Of a stretch of 64,000 nucleotides of DNA, positions 21,766-31,300 are shown piece after piece. Positions within the stretch are counted from its first letter, which is position 1. Each line of letters begins with the position of its first letter. Made by a program: the position numbers and the translations under genes. This DNA is from Ichthyophis bannanicus (lineage: Eukaryota; Chordata; Amphibia; Gymnophiona; Ichthyophiidae). Under the pieces are notes generated by a model, which saw only the letters and a program-made list of their open reading frames with translations, had not been told where the DNA came from and made no database searches. The DNA lies in assembly GCA_033557465.1 (NCBI GenBank), contig CM066035.1, positions 246,716,869 through 246,780,868 on the forward strand, written 5' to 3'.

Positions 21766-22327
21766 TGAGGTAGGCTATGACGTAGCATGGCCTGCTACTA
21801 TGAAAGGCCTGTAAGTTAGGCCTGGATTCTAACTTCCATTATAGCTAGAAAAGAACCAAAAATCTGTGAAAAATAAGAAAGCTGTTTTAAAATGCTTAAT
21901 AAGAAGTTTTCATGAATGCATAAGTCTTCTATTATTCTCTTGTATGTGAAAGAACAGAAAAGTAACAGTATATGCATTCCAGAAGCCGAAGTTAACCTTG
22001 CAGTAGGAAAGTAACGAGATCTAGAACTGTACCATTGTTCAAGCAATCCTAAAGGAGGGGGCCGGTTGCTAGGCTCCGGAGGGATTACTGATTGGACAAA
22101 TGAAGGGAATGTATAACCAATGAGAAGTTTGCATGTATCGAGCTAGAACCAATAGAAAGTTTTCATGTATCAAACTGAAAAAGAGGTATAAAAAGTTATG
22201 TCTCTGTAAAAACTTTCGCTCAGTACCTTTTGATGCTTTGACTGACTGGGCCTTGTGCACAATAAACTGACTTGGACCCTGTCAGTCGACTCCTGGACTC
22301 ATTCATTGACTGCACTTTGTAACAGCA
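21766..22327 (+). repeat. ERV-1 5' LTR
   Basis: A 562-bp LTR bounded by TGAGG and ACAGCA. Promoter-like elements in order: CCAAT (near 22110 and 22149), a TATA box (TATAAAAAG, about 22188-22196) and a polyadenylation signal AATAAA at 22261. It matches the 3' LTR at 43961-44509 except for a few substitutions and 13 extra bases near 21809. Confidence 0.93.
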
Positions 22328-22333
22328 TATTCT

Positions 22334-22351
22334 TGGTGCGTTGGCCGGGAA
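22334..22351 (+). promoter_or_regulatory. ERV-1 primer-binding site, tRNA-Gly type
   Basis: TGGTGCGTTGGCCGGGAA is complementary over 18 bases to the 3' end of vertebrate tRNA-Gly(UCC) as I know it, including CCA. It lies 6 bases after the LTR end. The same site is present in ERV-2 at 56827. Confidence 0.82.
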
Positions 22352-23179
22352 GTGCGAGTGGTAAATGGTATTCAAGTGAATAATCCACGTAATTTGCCTT
22401 GAGGTTTGGCCCGGTTGGAACCGTGTCTGTCCGACCGCGGGGTAAACCTCAGGCGCCGCCGGCCCCTTTGTGCCGGAGAGGGTTCTGCCTGCCTCGGCGG
22501 GCCATCGGGTCCAGCTGGCCAACACCTCCGACCCGGGGGAGTCCAGGTTCCAACTCAGAAGCTGGTGAGGTATCAGGGACCGGATCCGATGAGTAGACAT
22601 TTTTGTGATTTAATAGTCAGAAAGAACAGCCTGGGACAGCGTCTTGCGAGTGCAAGACCGATTTGGTAAATTTGGTATAGACTAACTGGGAAATCTGGGA
22701 AATCTCGCATGAGTATGCGCGAGACAAGGGAGCCTGATCACCTCCCATAAGGGCGGTCCTAGTAAGCTCCGCGTAAGGAAAGCGGAAGCTGAAACTATCG
22801 ACCCTTCTTGTTTGTTTGGAATAGTCAGTTAGTCAGAAAACCTGGGCACTTGAAATATTGAAATATGATATCTTGTGGAAATATGCTTGTGTGTGTGAGT
22901 GAGAGGTCTTGAAATACAGACCAAGCGAAAGCTGACTCCTAAGTAGCGCAGTTCCTGGCCGGGCGACTGCACCAAGGTCGCAAACAGGAGGAAGCGAGTG
23001 GTGTTTGCCCCCCCCCCAGTGTTCTGTGGACTGTACGGACCCCTTACCTACAGCCATATTACCTATCCTTATTGTTCGTTGTCTTGTACGTCATTACGTG
23101 TACGTAGGGACGTAGGGTATGTAACGTATGCAGGTACATTGAGTACGTAGGCAGTAGCGTAGGCAGGTACGTGTACATT
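22352..23179 (+). other. ERV-1 leader
   Basis: A GC-rich 5' leader of about 0.83 kb between the primer site and gag; the region likely to hold packaging signals. It lacks the extra block of about 1 kb found in ERV-2 and ERV-3. Confidence 0.6.
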
Positions 23180-24911
23180 ATGGGAGGGACGGAGTCCACG
23201 AAACTCCGTTGGCATGTATGATCAAGAATTTCCGTAAAGGATTTTCGGGTGATTATGGTATTAAAATGACTCCATCCAGATTAAAAATGTTATGTGAAAG
23301 GGAGTGGCCCACATTAGCTGCTTCATGGCCCCGAGAGGGCACCTTTGATTTTGAGACAGTTTTACGAATTCATCAGCTTATACTGAGAGTGTATCCCGAC
23401 CAGTTCCCCTATATAGATTCCTGGTTAAGTGTATGTGAACAGCAGCCCTCATGGATGAAGCGCTGTTATGAGGAGCACTGTAAAATATTTTTGTAGCTAC
23501 TACTAGGGGAACCACAAAGGCTAAGGAAGAGAAGCCGCCAGTATATTCTGACCCAGAGTCCTCAGATATTCTGGATAATTTACCCCGGCACCCACAGAAA
23601 TTAGTCCCCACGGCCCCACAACTTGAAGTAGAGCCCGATGAGGAGCCCCAGAAAATACCAAAGCAACAGCCTAAGAAGCGCCCTACACCGAGTGAGAGTT
23701 CTGGGTCAGGCCCAAGTACAGCAGGGGGACTTGAGTCTTCTGATGAGATAGAAAGCGGAGGCTCTCCTGCCAGTTCAGGGTCACCCACTAAGGAAACTGG
23801 TGCCCAGGAGCCTTATGAGTTAAGAAGCATAACTCCCAAGAAGAAGGAGAAGACAGGGCACCTAATGCCATTACGCCAAGTGCCTGGAATTCCTGTTTTA
23901 AATTATCAGGGCCAAATGGTGCCAGGACCAACCAGCTTAGTCTATGTACCTTTTTCTACTACAGATTTATTGAATTGGAAAACGCATTATGCTTCCTATA
24001 CAGCCAAGCCTCAGGAATTAACAGAATTAATGTCTAGTATTATGCAAACCCATCAGCCTACCTGGGCCGATTGTCGCCAGCTCCTGTCCACCCTTTTCAC
24101 CACTGAGGAGCGAGGCCGGATCGGGCAAGCAGCCCTCCGGTGGTTAGAAGAGAACCCTGTAGAAAGGGGGGCAGCTGCAGAATATCCCAACGAAGATCCC
24201 GGGTGGGACCCGAATGACGAAAGGGGGGCGGCGGCCCTAACCAGATTTCGCCAGGCCTTAGTGCAGGGCCTGAAGAAGGGAGGCCAGAGGGCCATGAATA
24301 TTGGAAAAGTATCGGAAGTTCTCCAGGGTCCAGATGAGAGCCCAGCGGCTGAAGCTTATAGACTATATACCCCATATGATCCCACCGCTCAGGAAAATTT
24401 ACACATGGTAAATGCGGCTTTTGTTAGTCAGTCCCAGAGAGACATAAAACGAAAATTGCAGAAATTAGATGGATTTGCGGGCATGAACACAGCTCAGTTA
24501 ATGGAAGTCACTCAGAAAGTATTTGTGAATCGTGAGAATGAATGAGACAAAGAAAGTGAATGAAAGATGAAGAAGAAGGCAGATCTTCTTGCTGCAGCTA
24601 TAACCGAACGACGTGGAGGAGGTATTCCTAATCAAAGGACCGGAGGACGTGGAAGAGGCCGTGGAAGCGAAAGGCCTCCATTAGGTGCAAATCAGTGCGC
24701 CTACTGCAAGGAAGAAGGACATTGGAGAAATGAGTGCCCGCATTTGGACTCCGCCCCTGCGAGGGGAGGAGGGAGTCCCTGGAGGCCAGGAGGAAGATTT
24801 CGAAGGAGAGGAGGAATGAATCGAATGCAGTTCCAGCAGGAGAGGGAAGAAGCCATTGAGGGAGTGGCAGTAGCAACGGGCTATGACCTGGATGACATAG
24901 ATGAAGACTAG
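23180..24911 (+). pseudogene. gag: ERV-1 gag
   Basis: Gag starts at an ATG at 23180 whose second codon is Gly, a myristoylation-type start. A phase change joins it to the matrix domain (about 23221-23496, FSGDYGIKMTPSRL). A second phase change leads to a proline/acid-rich p12-like segment and a p30-type capsid (23865-24545) with the major homology region near QGPDESPAAEAYRLY. Two TGA codons (24543 and 24564) precede the nucleocapsid, which has one CCHC zinc knuckle (CAYCKEEGHWRNEC). The frame ends at a TAG (24909-24911) that stays in phase with protease. The gag is broken at four points but all domains are present. Confidence 0.88.
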
Positions 24912-25500
24912 GCCAGACCGGGCTCCAAGTTCACCCTGGGTCCCCAGGAGCCTATGGTCAGTTTAAAGATAGGGGACCAATATATGGAATTCATGGTAGA
25001 TACAGGAGCGGAACATTCAGTAGTAGCCAAGCCAGTAGCTCCACTGTCCTCACGATCTGTCACCATTATAGGAGCCACTGGAAATAAAGCCACAAAACCA
25101 TTCTTGCAGAACCGCATGTGTGAACTAGGGGGACAGAAGATAACGCACCAGTTCTTATATATGCCTGAGTGCCCAATTCCATTACTGGGCCGAGACATGC
25201 TTGCCAAGCTTCAGGCCCAGATATCCTTTGCTGAAAGGGGAGAAATTAAAATGACTGTGAACCCAAAGCCTGCTGGATTGATGGTGTTGACTGTTCCCCG
25301 AGAAGAAGAATGGTGGTTCTATAGTGCACCTGCAATAAAGTCAACTAGTCCCTGTATACCTACCAACCTTATAGCCCCACCTGAAGTTTGGGCAGAAGAT
25401 AATCCACCTGGCCTAGCGAAGAACATAGCCCCTGTCATTGTCACCCTCAAGCCAGGAGTGGAACCAGTACATGTGAAGCAGTATCCTCTCCCTCGACCAG

Positions 25501-26904
25501 TGTCACCACTCACCCTCCCAGAGGCATTTAGCATGGGCAAGGCAAGTGGGTAGTTGTGTTTCTTAGACTGTGAACTTTAAATGGAGGTTTGAAAAGGCCT
25601 CCTGGGTAATGTAGTCCTACAGTAGTAAGAATGAGTCCAAGTTGTGCACGAGTGGTTCAGGTTAAATTAGGATTTATTGCCCCTCCCGGGGTTGGATGTT
25701 GATGACCATGAACAAAGAATATATTTACAAAGAAACCATATTCCTGATGTGAACAAAAATAGGCAACTTAAATAATGCTTATCTTCAGCTGTTATGGAAT
25801 CAAAAAGAATAAAACAGTTTCCCTCCAAAATACTTCTTTTGGCTGTTTTTCTTCCTTCAGCAAAATCCAGTATTATTAACAAAGGGACTGCACATTGTCT
25901 GCCACCATATAAGAGCAGTCCATAAACAGTTCGGACTCAGGGGGTTGATAAGGGTCCCACTGCATAAGATCACCTTCTTCCTTAAGGTCCCTTAGGGAGG
26001 GTTCTTCTGCCTGCCATGCAAACCTCTCCGTTCCAATTACAGGGTTCCCTTCCCCCAACCTGCTCTGTGAGTCTGGGTGTTTGGCTTCCTGTGCACACAG
26101 CCCTCTGTAATTAAAAGGATATACGTTTCCCTCTTCTGTTTGGCTACAGGGAATTCGGTGTCTGCCTTTAGAATTGCTTTCTCCCAGGAATCTCCCTTGG
26201 CTACAAAAAGGTTGGTAAAACTTTTCTCTTCCCTTTGATAAAAGCTTGGTATCAGGGAAATAAGCTTTACCTGCAGGCTGTCTGTTGTGAGCACAGCGTG
26301 GTTGTCTTTTCTGGTTCCCAGAATAAACGTCTCTGCTTTTTGGATAGTAAAAATCCCCAGTGCTTTTTGTAGTTGAGCACTGCTCCCTAGGAACTGGACT
26401 TGAATGTCTTCCCCAGCTCTCTTCCTCTGAGAAGTTCCTCCGAGTGGAATTGGGATTTCTTTCCCTTTTTCCTTCTCTCAGCCAGAGACCTTGGCTGCCC
26501 TCGGAGTATCTATCTTTCTCTGGTTTTCTCCTTCTTTCAGCTTTCTCCACGCTTGCTGTGCTGCCTTTTCCTTCTGTCTCCGTATCTGAGACTATGTCCG
26601 TCTCTTTCTCCTTCTCCTTCTCCTTTTCTATTTCTCTTTCTCTTTCTGTCCTATATTTAACTAAAGGCTTTTTATCTAAGTTTCTTTCTCCGTTGTGCTG
26701 AGCCACACCTCCCACCAGGTGTTCCCACTTCCCTGATGAGGCAGGAGCTAGCTCAGGGGATGGGCGTTCCCTAACACTCTGTGACGTTCTTTGTTTAGGG
26801 TTTCCATGCCAACCCTCCATGCTTGTTTCAGCACTGACAGTTCTGGTTTCACTTTGTAGTGAATCCTCTGTCTCCATCGGTTCTGAACTGTGCACTTCAC
26901 GACA
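25501..26904 (-). mobile_element. LTR-like element A carrying a long ORF
   Basis: A 1404-bp insertion in ERV-1 pol, flanked by CCAG (25497-25500 and 26905-26908). On the minus strand it begins TGTCGTGAAG and ends GGTGACA, the TG..CA ends and 4-bp duplication expected of an LTR. A TATA-like TAAATATA (near 25720) and an AATAAA (near 25673) occur in the order expected of U3-R-U5. A 351-codon minus-strand frame fills the U3 portion. There is no gag or pol. It is most simply a solo LTR with a U3-encoded ORF. Element B (37811-39230) has the same layout. Confidence 0.65.
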
Positions 26905-26931
26905 CCAGCCATAGAAGGAATTCATGGCCAT
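25876..26931 (-). CDS. U3-located ORF of element A, unknown function
   Basis: A 351-codon frame that is open from the first base of the element. The first ATG inside the element is about 26 bases in (MET-EDS); upstream codons are ERV-1 sequence read through the junction. The protein is hydrophilic and rich in Glu, Lys, Arg, Ser and Gln, with an EKEKEKEKE run. It ends [16 protein letters not shown]. No known domain is visible. The ORF in element B ends in a similar MDCSY motif. By position it recalls U3 or LTR-overlapping accessory genes of complex retroviruses, but there is no sequence evidence of homology. Confidence 0.5.
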   Translation of the reverse strand: MAMNSFYGWCREVHSSEPMETEDSLQSETRTVSAETSMEGWHGNPKQRTSQSVRERPSPELAPASSGKWEHLVGGVAQHNGERNLDKKPLVKYRTEREREIEKEKEKEKETDIVSDTETEGKGSTASVEKAERRRKPEKDRYSEGSQGLWLREGKRERNPNSTRRNFSEEESWGRHSSPVPREQCSTTKSTGDFYYPKSRDVYSGNQKRQPRCAHNRQPAGKAYFPDTKLLSKGREKFYQPFCSQGRFLGESNSKGRHRIPCSQTEEGNVYPFNYRGLCAQEAKHPDSQSRLGEGNPVIGTERFAWQAEEPSLRDLKEEGDLMQWDPYQPPESELFMDCSYMVADNVQSLC

Positions 26932-27078
26932 TTAATGAAACTGCTGAAGTACGGACTTCTCAAGGAATGCCAGTCACCATGGAACACTCCCCTTCTCCCA
27001 GTAAAGAAGCCTGGGACAGGGGACTATCGCCCAGTACAAGATCTAAGGCGAGTAAATGATGCAGTTGAAACTATACAC

Positions 27079-27435
27079 CCATATTTTTCTTTCTTTCTAA
27101 TTGTCCTTAGTGGTGGGTTCCCTTACCTACTCCATTGCTGTAAAGTTTTAAGGTTTTAAACTTTCTCTTAACCTACCTGCAGGGGCTACCCCTCCCCCCC
27201 CCTGCTGAGTTACTGTTGTGGACCTCCATTTCCTGAGCTGCACGTGGGTTTGTTTACATTACCTTCTGTTCCTAAAGAGGAGGAGTGCTTTTTAGAGCTC
27301 TCCCAAAAGGTGATTTTTGCTGTGTTTGCTGCATAACTGAGTATTTGTCTCCAAACAACTGTGAGTCTGTCTCCACATATTTTTCTTTCTTTCTAATTGT
27401 CCTTAGTGGTGGGTTCCCTTACCTACTCCATTGTG
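27079..27435 (+). repeat. Duplicated 60-bp block in the LINE 5' UTR
   Basis: The roughly 60-bp sequence at 27079-27138 (starting CATATTTTTCTTTCTTTC and ending CTACTCCATTG) recurs at 27376-27435, 297 bp away, almost unchanged. This looks like 5' UTR monomer duplication, as known for promoter monomers of some LINEs. Confidence 0.8.
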
Positions 27436-27632
27436 TGTGCCAACAGTTCAGGAACAGCCTACTAGCCAGTGACACTTAGGTTCCCGCCCACCCTATCCCT
27501 CGCCCCACCCACCCCAGGGGCTACATTGCCTATATAGTGGTCACAGACATGTCATCCATCATTCCAAACTTGGGTTAAAAGCCACATCGTATTCATCTTT
27601 TCTTCTTCTTCCTCTTCTGGGACTGCATAAAC

Positions 27633-28604
27633 ATGTCGTGTATTCAGTGCAATAACTGCGGTACTTTCATTCAAAGACGAATCATTTGGAGACTAAGAGC
27701 TTGTCCTATTTGTCTAAAGTCAGCTGCCATGCATGAAGAACTGACTCTACTAAGGAAAGACCTAGCTGCCATGCATATTGAAGTATCTCTACTGAGGGAG
27801 GAACTGGCTGCAATGAAGCGCACCTCTTCTAGGATACAAACTGAACAAAGTCCACCACCGCTCCCACAAAGAATCAAATGCCCCAGGAACAAATGGATCA
27901 CAGTGGGTTCTGGTAGATTGCGACCTGTAACACAAAGACATCCTATACATCAAAAGATATCCCTGCACAATGCCTTCTCTGCCTTGGCTAATGAGGATGC
28001 CCAATTCAAAGAAACTGAAGGGCCTTTAAATGAGTCAGACAATGCCCAATCCCCTGCTAAAGCACTAAATAAGAAGAAAACCTCACCAAACAGAAAACTA
28101 CTACTACTTGGAGATTCCATCATCAGAGGCACCAACTTGGGAACACAGTTCAAAGGAGAGAAGATAGTCATGTGCCTACCAGGCTCTTCAGCCAGCAGGA
28201 ATACAAACCAAGTTGTTGAATTACTTAGTGCAAAAAGTGAACATTCCAAACTTGATGTTATTATCCACCTAGGCACAAATGACCTGGCTAGGAACAGTGC
28301 CTCTACAGCCCAAAAGGACTTCCAATCTCTGGGGGAGAAACTCAAGCACGTTGTTAACACTGTTGCATTCTCAGAGGTTCTACCTGTTCTTGGTAAGGGG
28401 ACAAAAAGACTGCATCGCATTAACAGCTTTAATACATGGCTCCAGACCTGGTGCAGAGAAGAAGGATTCGGATTTATTGGCAACTGGGACAACAGATGGA
28501 CCAACAAGAGACTATACTGTGCTGATGGACTACATCTCTCTTCCGCAGGGAAAAGAATCCTAAGTGAAAAATTCAGGCAGTATGTGGACATGCATTTAAA
28601 CTAG
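27633..28604 (+). CDS. LINE ORF1 protein with zinc-finger-like start, coiled coil and esterase domain
   Basis: This intact 323-codon frame starts at ATG 27633. Residues 1-30 hold Cys pairs (CIQCNNC and CPIC), like the zinc-finger starts of CR1 ORF1 proteins. Residues about 33-62 form a Leu/Glu-rich coiled-coil with a repeated AAMH unit. Residues about 150-320 form an SGNH-hydrolase-like domain: GDSIIRG (Ser162), GTND (Asn216) and DGLHLS (Asp298 and His301). Such esterase ORF1 proteins bind the LINE RNP; the role of the hydrolase is not settled. It is followed 104 bp later by ORF2. All catalytic residues I can identify are present. Confidence 0.92.
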   Translation: MSCIQCNNCGTFIQRRIIWRLRACPICLKSAAMHEELTLLRKDLAAMHIEVSLLREELAAMKRTSSRIQTEQSPPPLPQRIKCPRNKWITVGSGRLRPVTQRHPIHQKISLHNAFSALANEDAQFKETEGPLNESDNAQSPAKALNKKKTSPNRKLLLLGDSIIRGTNLGTQFKGEKIVMCLPGSSASRNTNQVVELLSAKSEHSKLDVIIHLGTNDLARNSASTAQKDFQSLGEKLKHVVNTVAFSEVLPVLGKGTKRLHRINSFNTWLQTWCREEGFGFIGNWDNRWTNKRLYCADGLHLSSAGKRILSEKFRQYVDMHLN

Positions 28605-28708
28605 GAAAAGGGGGTGACGGATGTGGAAGGTCAACATCTGCCTGCCACCCCCAACAAAAGCAGAACAACATCAGAAACAGCCACACTTTTAAACCACACA
28701 TCAAAAAC

Positions 28709-31300
28709 ATGTGGGAGGAAGTGGGCAGAACAAAATCAATGCAAAATACACACAAGCCAGGAAAGTGCTGGAAAGCAATGAGCACAAATGCTCGAAGCTT
28801 AGCCAACAAAATTCCAGACCTGGAAGCCCTAATGGTGGAAACGGACTTGGACATTGTGGCCATTACAGAAACATGGTTTAATGAATCACATGATTGGGAT
28901 ATAGCCATAGCTGGCTATAATCTATTCAGAAGGGACCGAGAAAATGGAAAAGGAGGAGGAGTAGCCTTGTATGTCAAAAGCAATATTAAAGCTACTGAAA
29001 TGCAGGGGACATGGGGAAAAGAAGAAGCGCTCTGGATTGCGTTGGAGAGAGGAGATGGCACTGTCATCCATATTGCTGTAATCTATAGACCTCCGACTCA
29101 AATTGAAGAGAGAGACAATGAATTGATTATAGATATTGCCAAGATAGCATCAAAGGGGGAAGCAATCATATTGGGTGACTTTAATCTACCTGATGTGGAT
29201 TGGATTACTCCTTCTGCACATCTGGAAAGAAGCAAAAAAATTGTGGATGCTCTCCAAGATGCATTATTTAGACAAATGGTAATGGAACCAACCAGGGAAA
29301 GCTCAACGCTGGATGTAGTGCTCACCAACAGTGATAGTGTGTCGAATGTCTGCGTGAGTGCCCCTGTGAGCAACAGCGACCATCACACGGTGTGGTTTGA
29401 AATAAAAGCCATGGTACAGGCCAATCATAGCAAGCTCAGAGTCCTAAACTTCAAATACACTGACTTCAATAAAATGGCAGAGTACATAAAGGAGGAGATG
29501 ACGGGGTGGGAAGAGATAAAGGAAGTGGAATTGCAATGGGCTAAACTAAAGGAGGCAATAAAAGGAGCAACAGATAAATATGTAAGAAAAGTAAATAAAA
29601 GCAAGAGGAGAAGGAAACCTATTTCGTTTTCCAAAGAGGTGGCTGCTCGTATAAAGGCAAAAAACACAACTTTTGCAAAATTCAAAAGCTTGCAGACAGA
29701 AGAACACAGAAATGAATACAGGATCCAACTCAAAGAGTCTAAAAGAATAATAAGGATAGCAAAATCAAAGGCAGAGGAAAAGATGGCTAAAGATGTTAAG
29801 GGTGGCAACAAAAATTTCTTCAGGTATATTCAGGAAAGGAAAAAGATCAGAGTTGGAATTGCAGGACTCAGAAGTGCTGGGAAAGGACTCGTGGAAAGTG
29901 ACACTGAAAAAGCGAAATTGCTAAACAATTACTTCTGCTCTGTGTTTAGTAAAGAAGATCCTGGGGATGGACCAGCTGTGACTCCCAAATATAAAAATGG
30001 GAATGAAGTAGATACCACACCATTCACAGAAGAAGAGGTGTTAGAACAACTTGCTAAACTGAAAGTGGACAAAGCCATGGGACCGGATGGGATACATCCC
30101 AGGATACTGAAAGAGCTCAGAGAGGTTCTTGCAGGACCGTTAAAGGATGTCTTCAACAGATCCTTGGAAACAGGAGAGGTTCCTCAGGACTGGAGAATGG
30201 CTGATGTCGTACCTCTACACAAAAGTGGTGACAGGGAAGAAGTGTCAAACTACAGGCCCGTGAGCCTTACCTCGGTGGCGGGAAAAGTAATGGAGGCACT
30301 CCTGAAAGAGCGAATAGTGAACTTTCTGAAAACCAACAGCTTGCAAGACCCGAGGCAACATGGTTTTACCGAAGGACGATCTTGCCAAACAAATCTGATC
30401 GAGTTCTTTGACTGCGTGACCAGGGAACTAGATCAGGGGCATGCAATCGATGTCATCTACCTGGATTTCAGCAAAGCCTTTGATACTGTTCCTCATAGGA
30501 GGCTTGTCAACAAACTCAGTAGCTTGGGGATGGGTCCCAAGATGGTAAACTGGATTAGAAATTGGTTGACTGACAGACGACAGAAGGTGATTGTACATGG
30601 AGCTCACTCAGATGAGAGGAAGGTGATTAGCGGGGTGCCCCAGGGTTCGGTCCTGGGCCTGGCACTGTTCAATGTATTTGTGAGTGATATTGCTGAAGGA
30701 CTGAATGGAAAAATCTGTCTTTTTGCAGACGACACAAAAATTTGCAACAGAGTGGACTCCCCCGAGGGAGTGGTTAACATGAAGAAAGATCTACAAAAGC
30801 TGGAAGACTGGTCTAAAGCTTGGCAACTACGATTTAATGCAAAAAAGTGCAGTGTCATGCACTTGGGTAGCAGAAATCCAAGAGAAATGTATGCGATAGG
30901 GGGAGAAAGGTTGGTATGCACAGTTCAGGAAAAAGACCTTGGTGTGATTATCTCTGCTGATCTCAAGGTGGCAAAACAGTGCGACAAGGCGGTGGCAAAA
31001 GCCAGGAGGATGTTGGGTTGCATACAAAGGGGGATTACCAGCAGAAAAGAAGAGGTACTTATGCCACTGTATAGGTCACTGGTGAGGCCTCACTTGGAAT
31101 ACTGTGTTCAGTTTTGGAGACCATATCTTGCAAAGGATGTAAAAAGACTGGAGACTGTTCAGAGGAAGGCGACCAAAATGATTTGGAGCCTGCGTCAGAA
31201 GCCTTATGAGAAGAGACTTGAAGACCTAAATATGTACACTTTGGAGGAAAGGAGGGACAGGGGAGATATGATTCAGAACTTTAAATACTTAGAGAAATGA
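28709..31300 (+). CDS. LINE ORF2: endonuclease and reverse transcriptase
   Basis: An 863-codon frame. Endonuclease about residues 25-235: NARSLANKI, ITETWFN, GGGVALYV, VIYRPPT, LGDFNLPDVDW, SDHHTV. RT about residues 440-720: DKAMGPDGIHPRIL, NYRPVSLTSV, HGFTEGRSC, YLDFSKAFDTVPH, SGVPQGSVLG and the polymerase box FADDTK near residue 671. The C-terminal region contains LRFNAKKCSVMHLG and LEYCVQFW. The frame ends at 31300, but the family-typical C-terminus (RKYFFTERVVDAWNALP) follows in another phase to 31538, so a small frameshift near 31295 has removed about 80 residues. Otherwise it is intact. Confidence 0.92.
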   Translation: MWEEVGRTKSMQNTHKPGKCWKAMSTNARSLANKIPDLEALMVETDLDIVAITETWFNESHDWDIAIAGYNLFRRDRENGKGGGVALYVKSNIKATEMQGTWGKEEALWIALERGDGTVIHIAVIYRPPTQIEERDNELIIDIAKIASKGEAIILGDFNLPDVDWITPSAHLERSKKIVDALQDALFRQMVMEPTRESSTLDVVLTNSDSVSNVCVSAPVSNSDHHTVWFEIKAMVQANHSKLRVLNFKYTDFNKMAEYIKEEMTGWEEIKEVELQWAKLKEAIKGATDKYVRKVNKSKRRRKPISFSKEVAARIKAKNTTFAKFKSLQTEEHRNEYRIQLKESKRIIRIAKSKAEEKMAKDVKGGNKNFFRYIQERKKIRVGIAGLRSAGKGLVESDTEKAKLLNNYFCSVFSKEDPGDGPAVTPKYKNGNEVDTTPFTEEEVLEQLAKLKVDKAMGPDGIHPRILKELREVLAGPLKDVFNRSLETGEVPQDWRMADVVPLHKSGDREEVSNYRPVSLTSVAGKVMEALLKERIVNFLKTNSLQDPRQHGFTEGRSCQTNLIEFFDCVTRELDQGHAIDVIYLDFSKAFDTVPHRRLVNKLSSLGMGPKMVNWIRNWLTDRRQKVIVHGAHSDERKVISGVPQGSVLGLALFNVFVSDIAEGLNGKICLFADDTKICNRVDSPEGVVNMKKDLQKLEDWSKAWQLRFNAKKCSVMHLGSRNPREMYAIGGERLVCTVQEKDLGVIISADLKVAKQCDKAVAKARRMLGCIQRGITSRKEEVLMPLYRSLVRPHLEYCVQFWRPYLAKDVKRLETVQRKATKMIWSLRQKPYEKRLEDLNMYTLEERRDRGDMIQNFKYLEK

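Noticed and set aside
26360..26701. Plus-strand Phe/Ser-rich 113-codon frame in element A
   Set aside because: Shadow of the Glu/Lys-rich minus-strand ORF.
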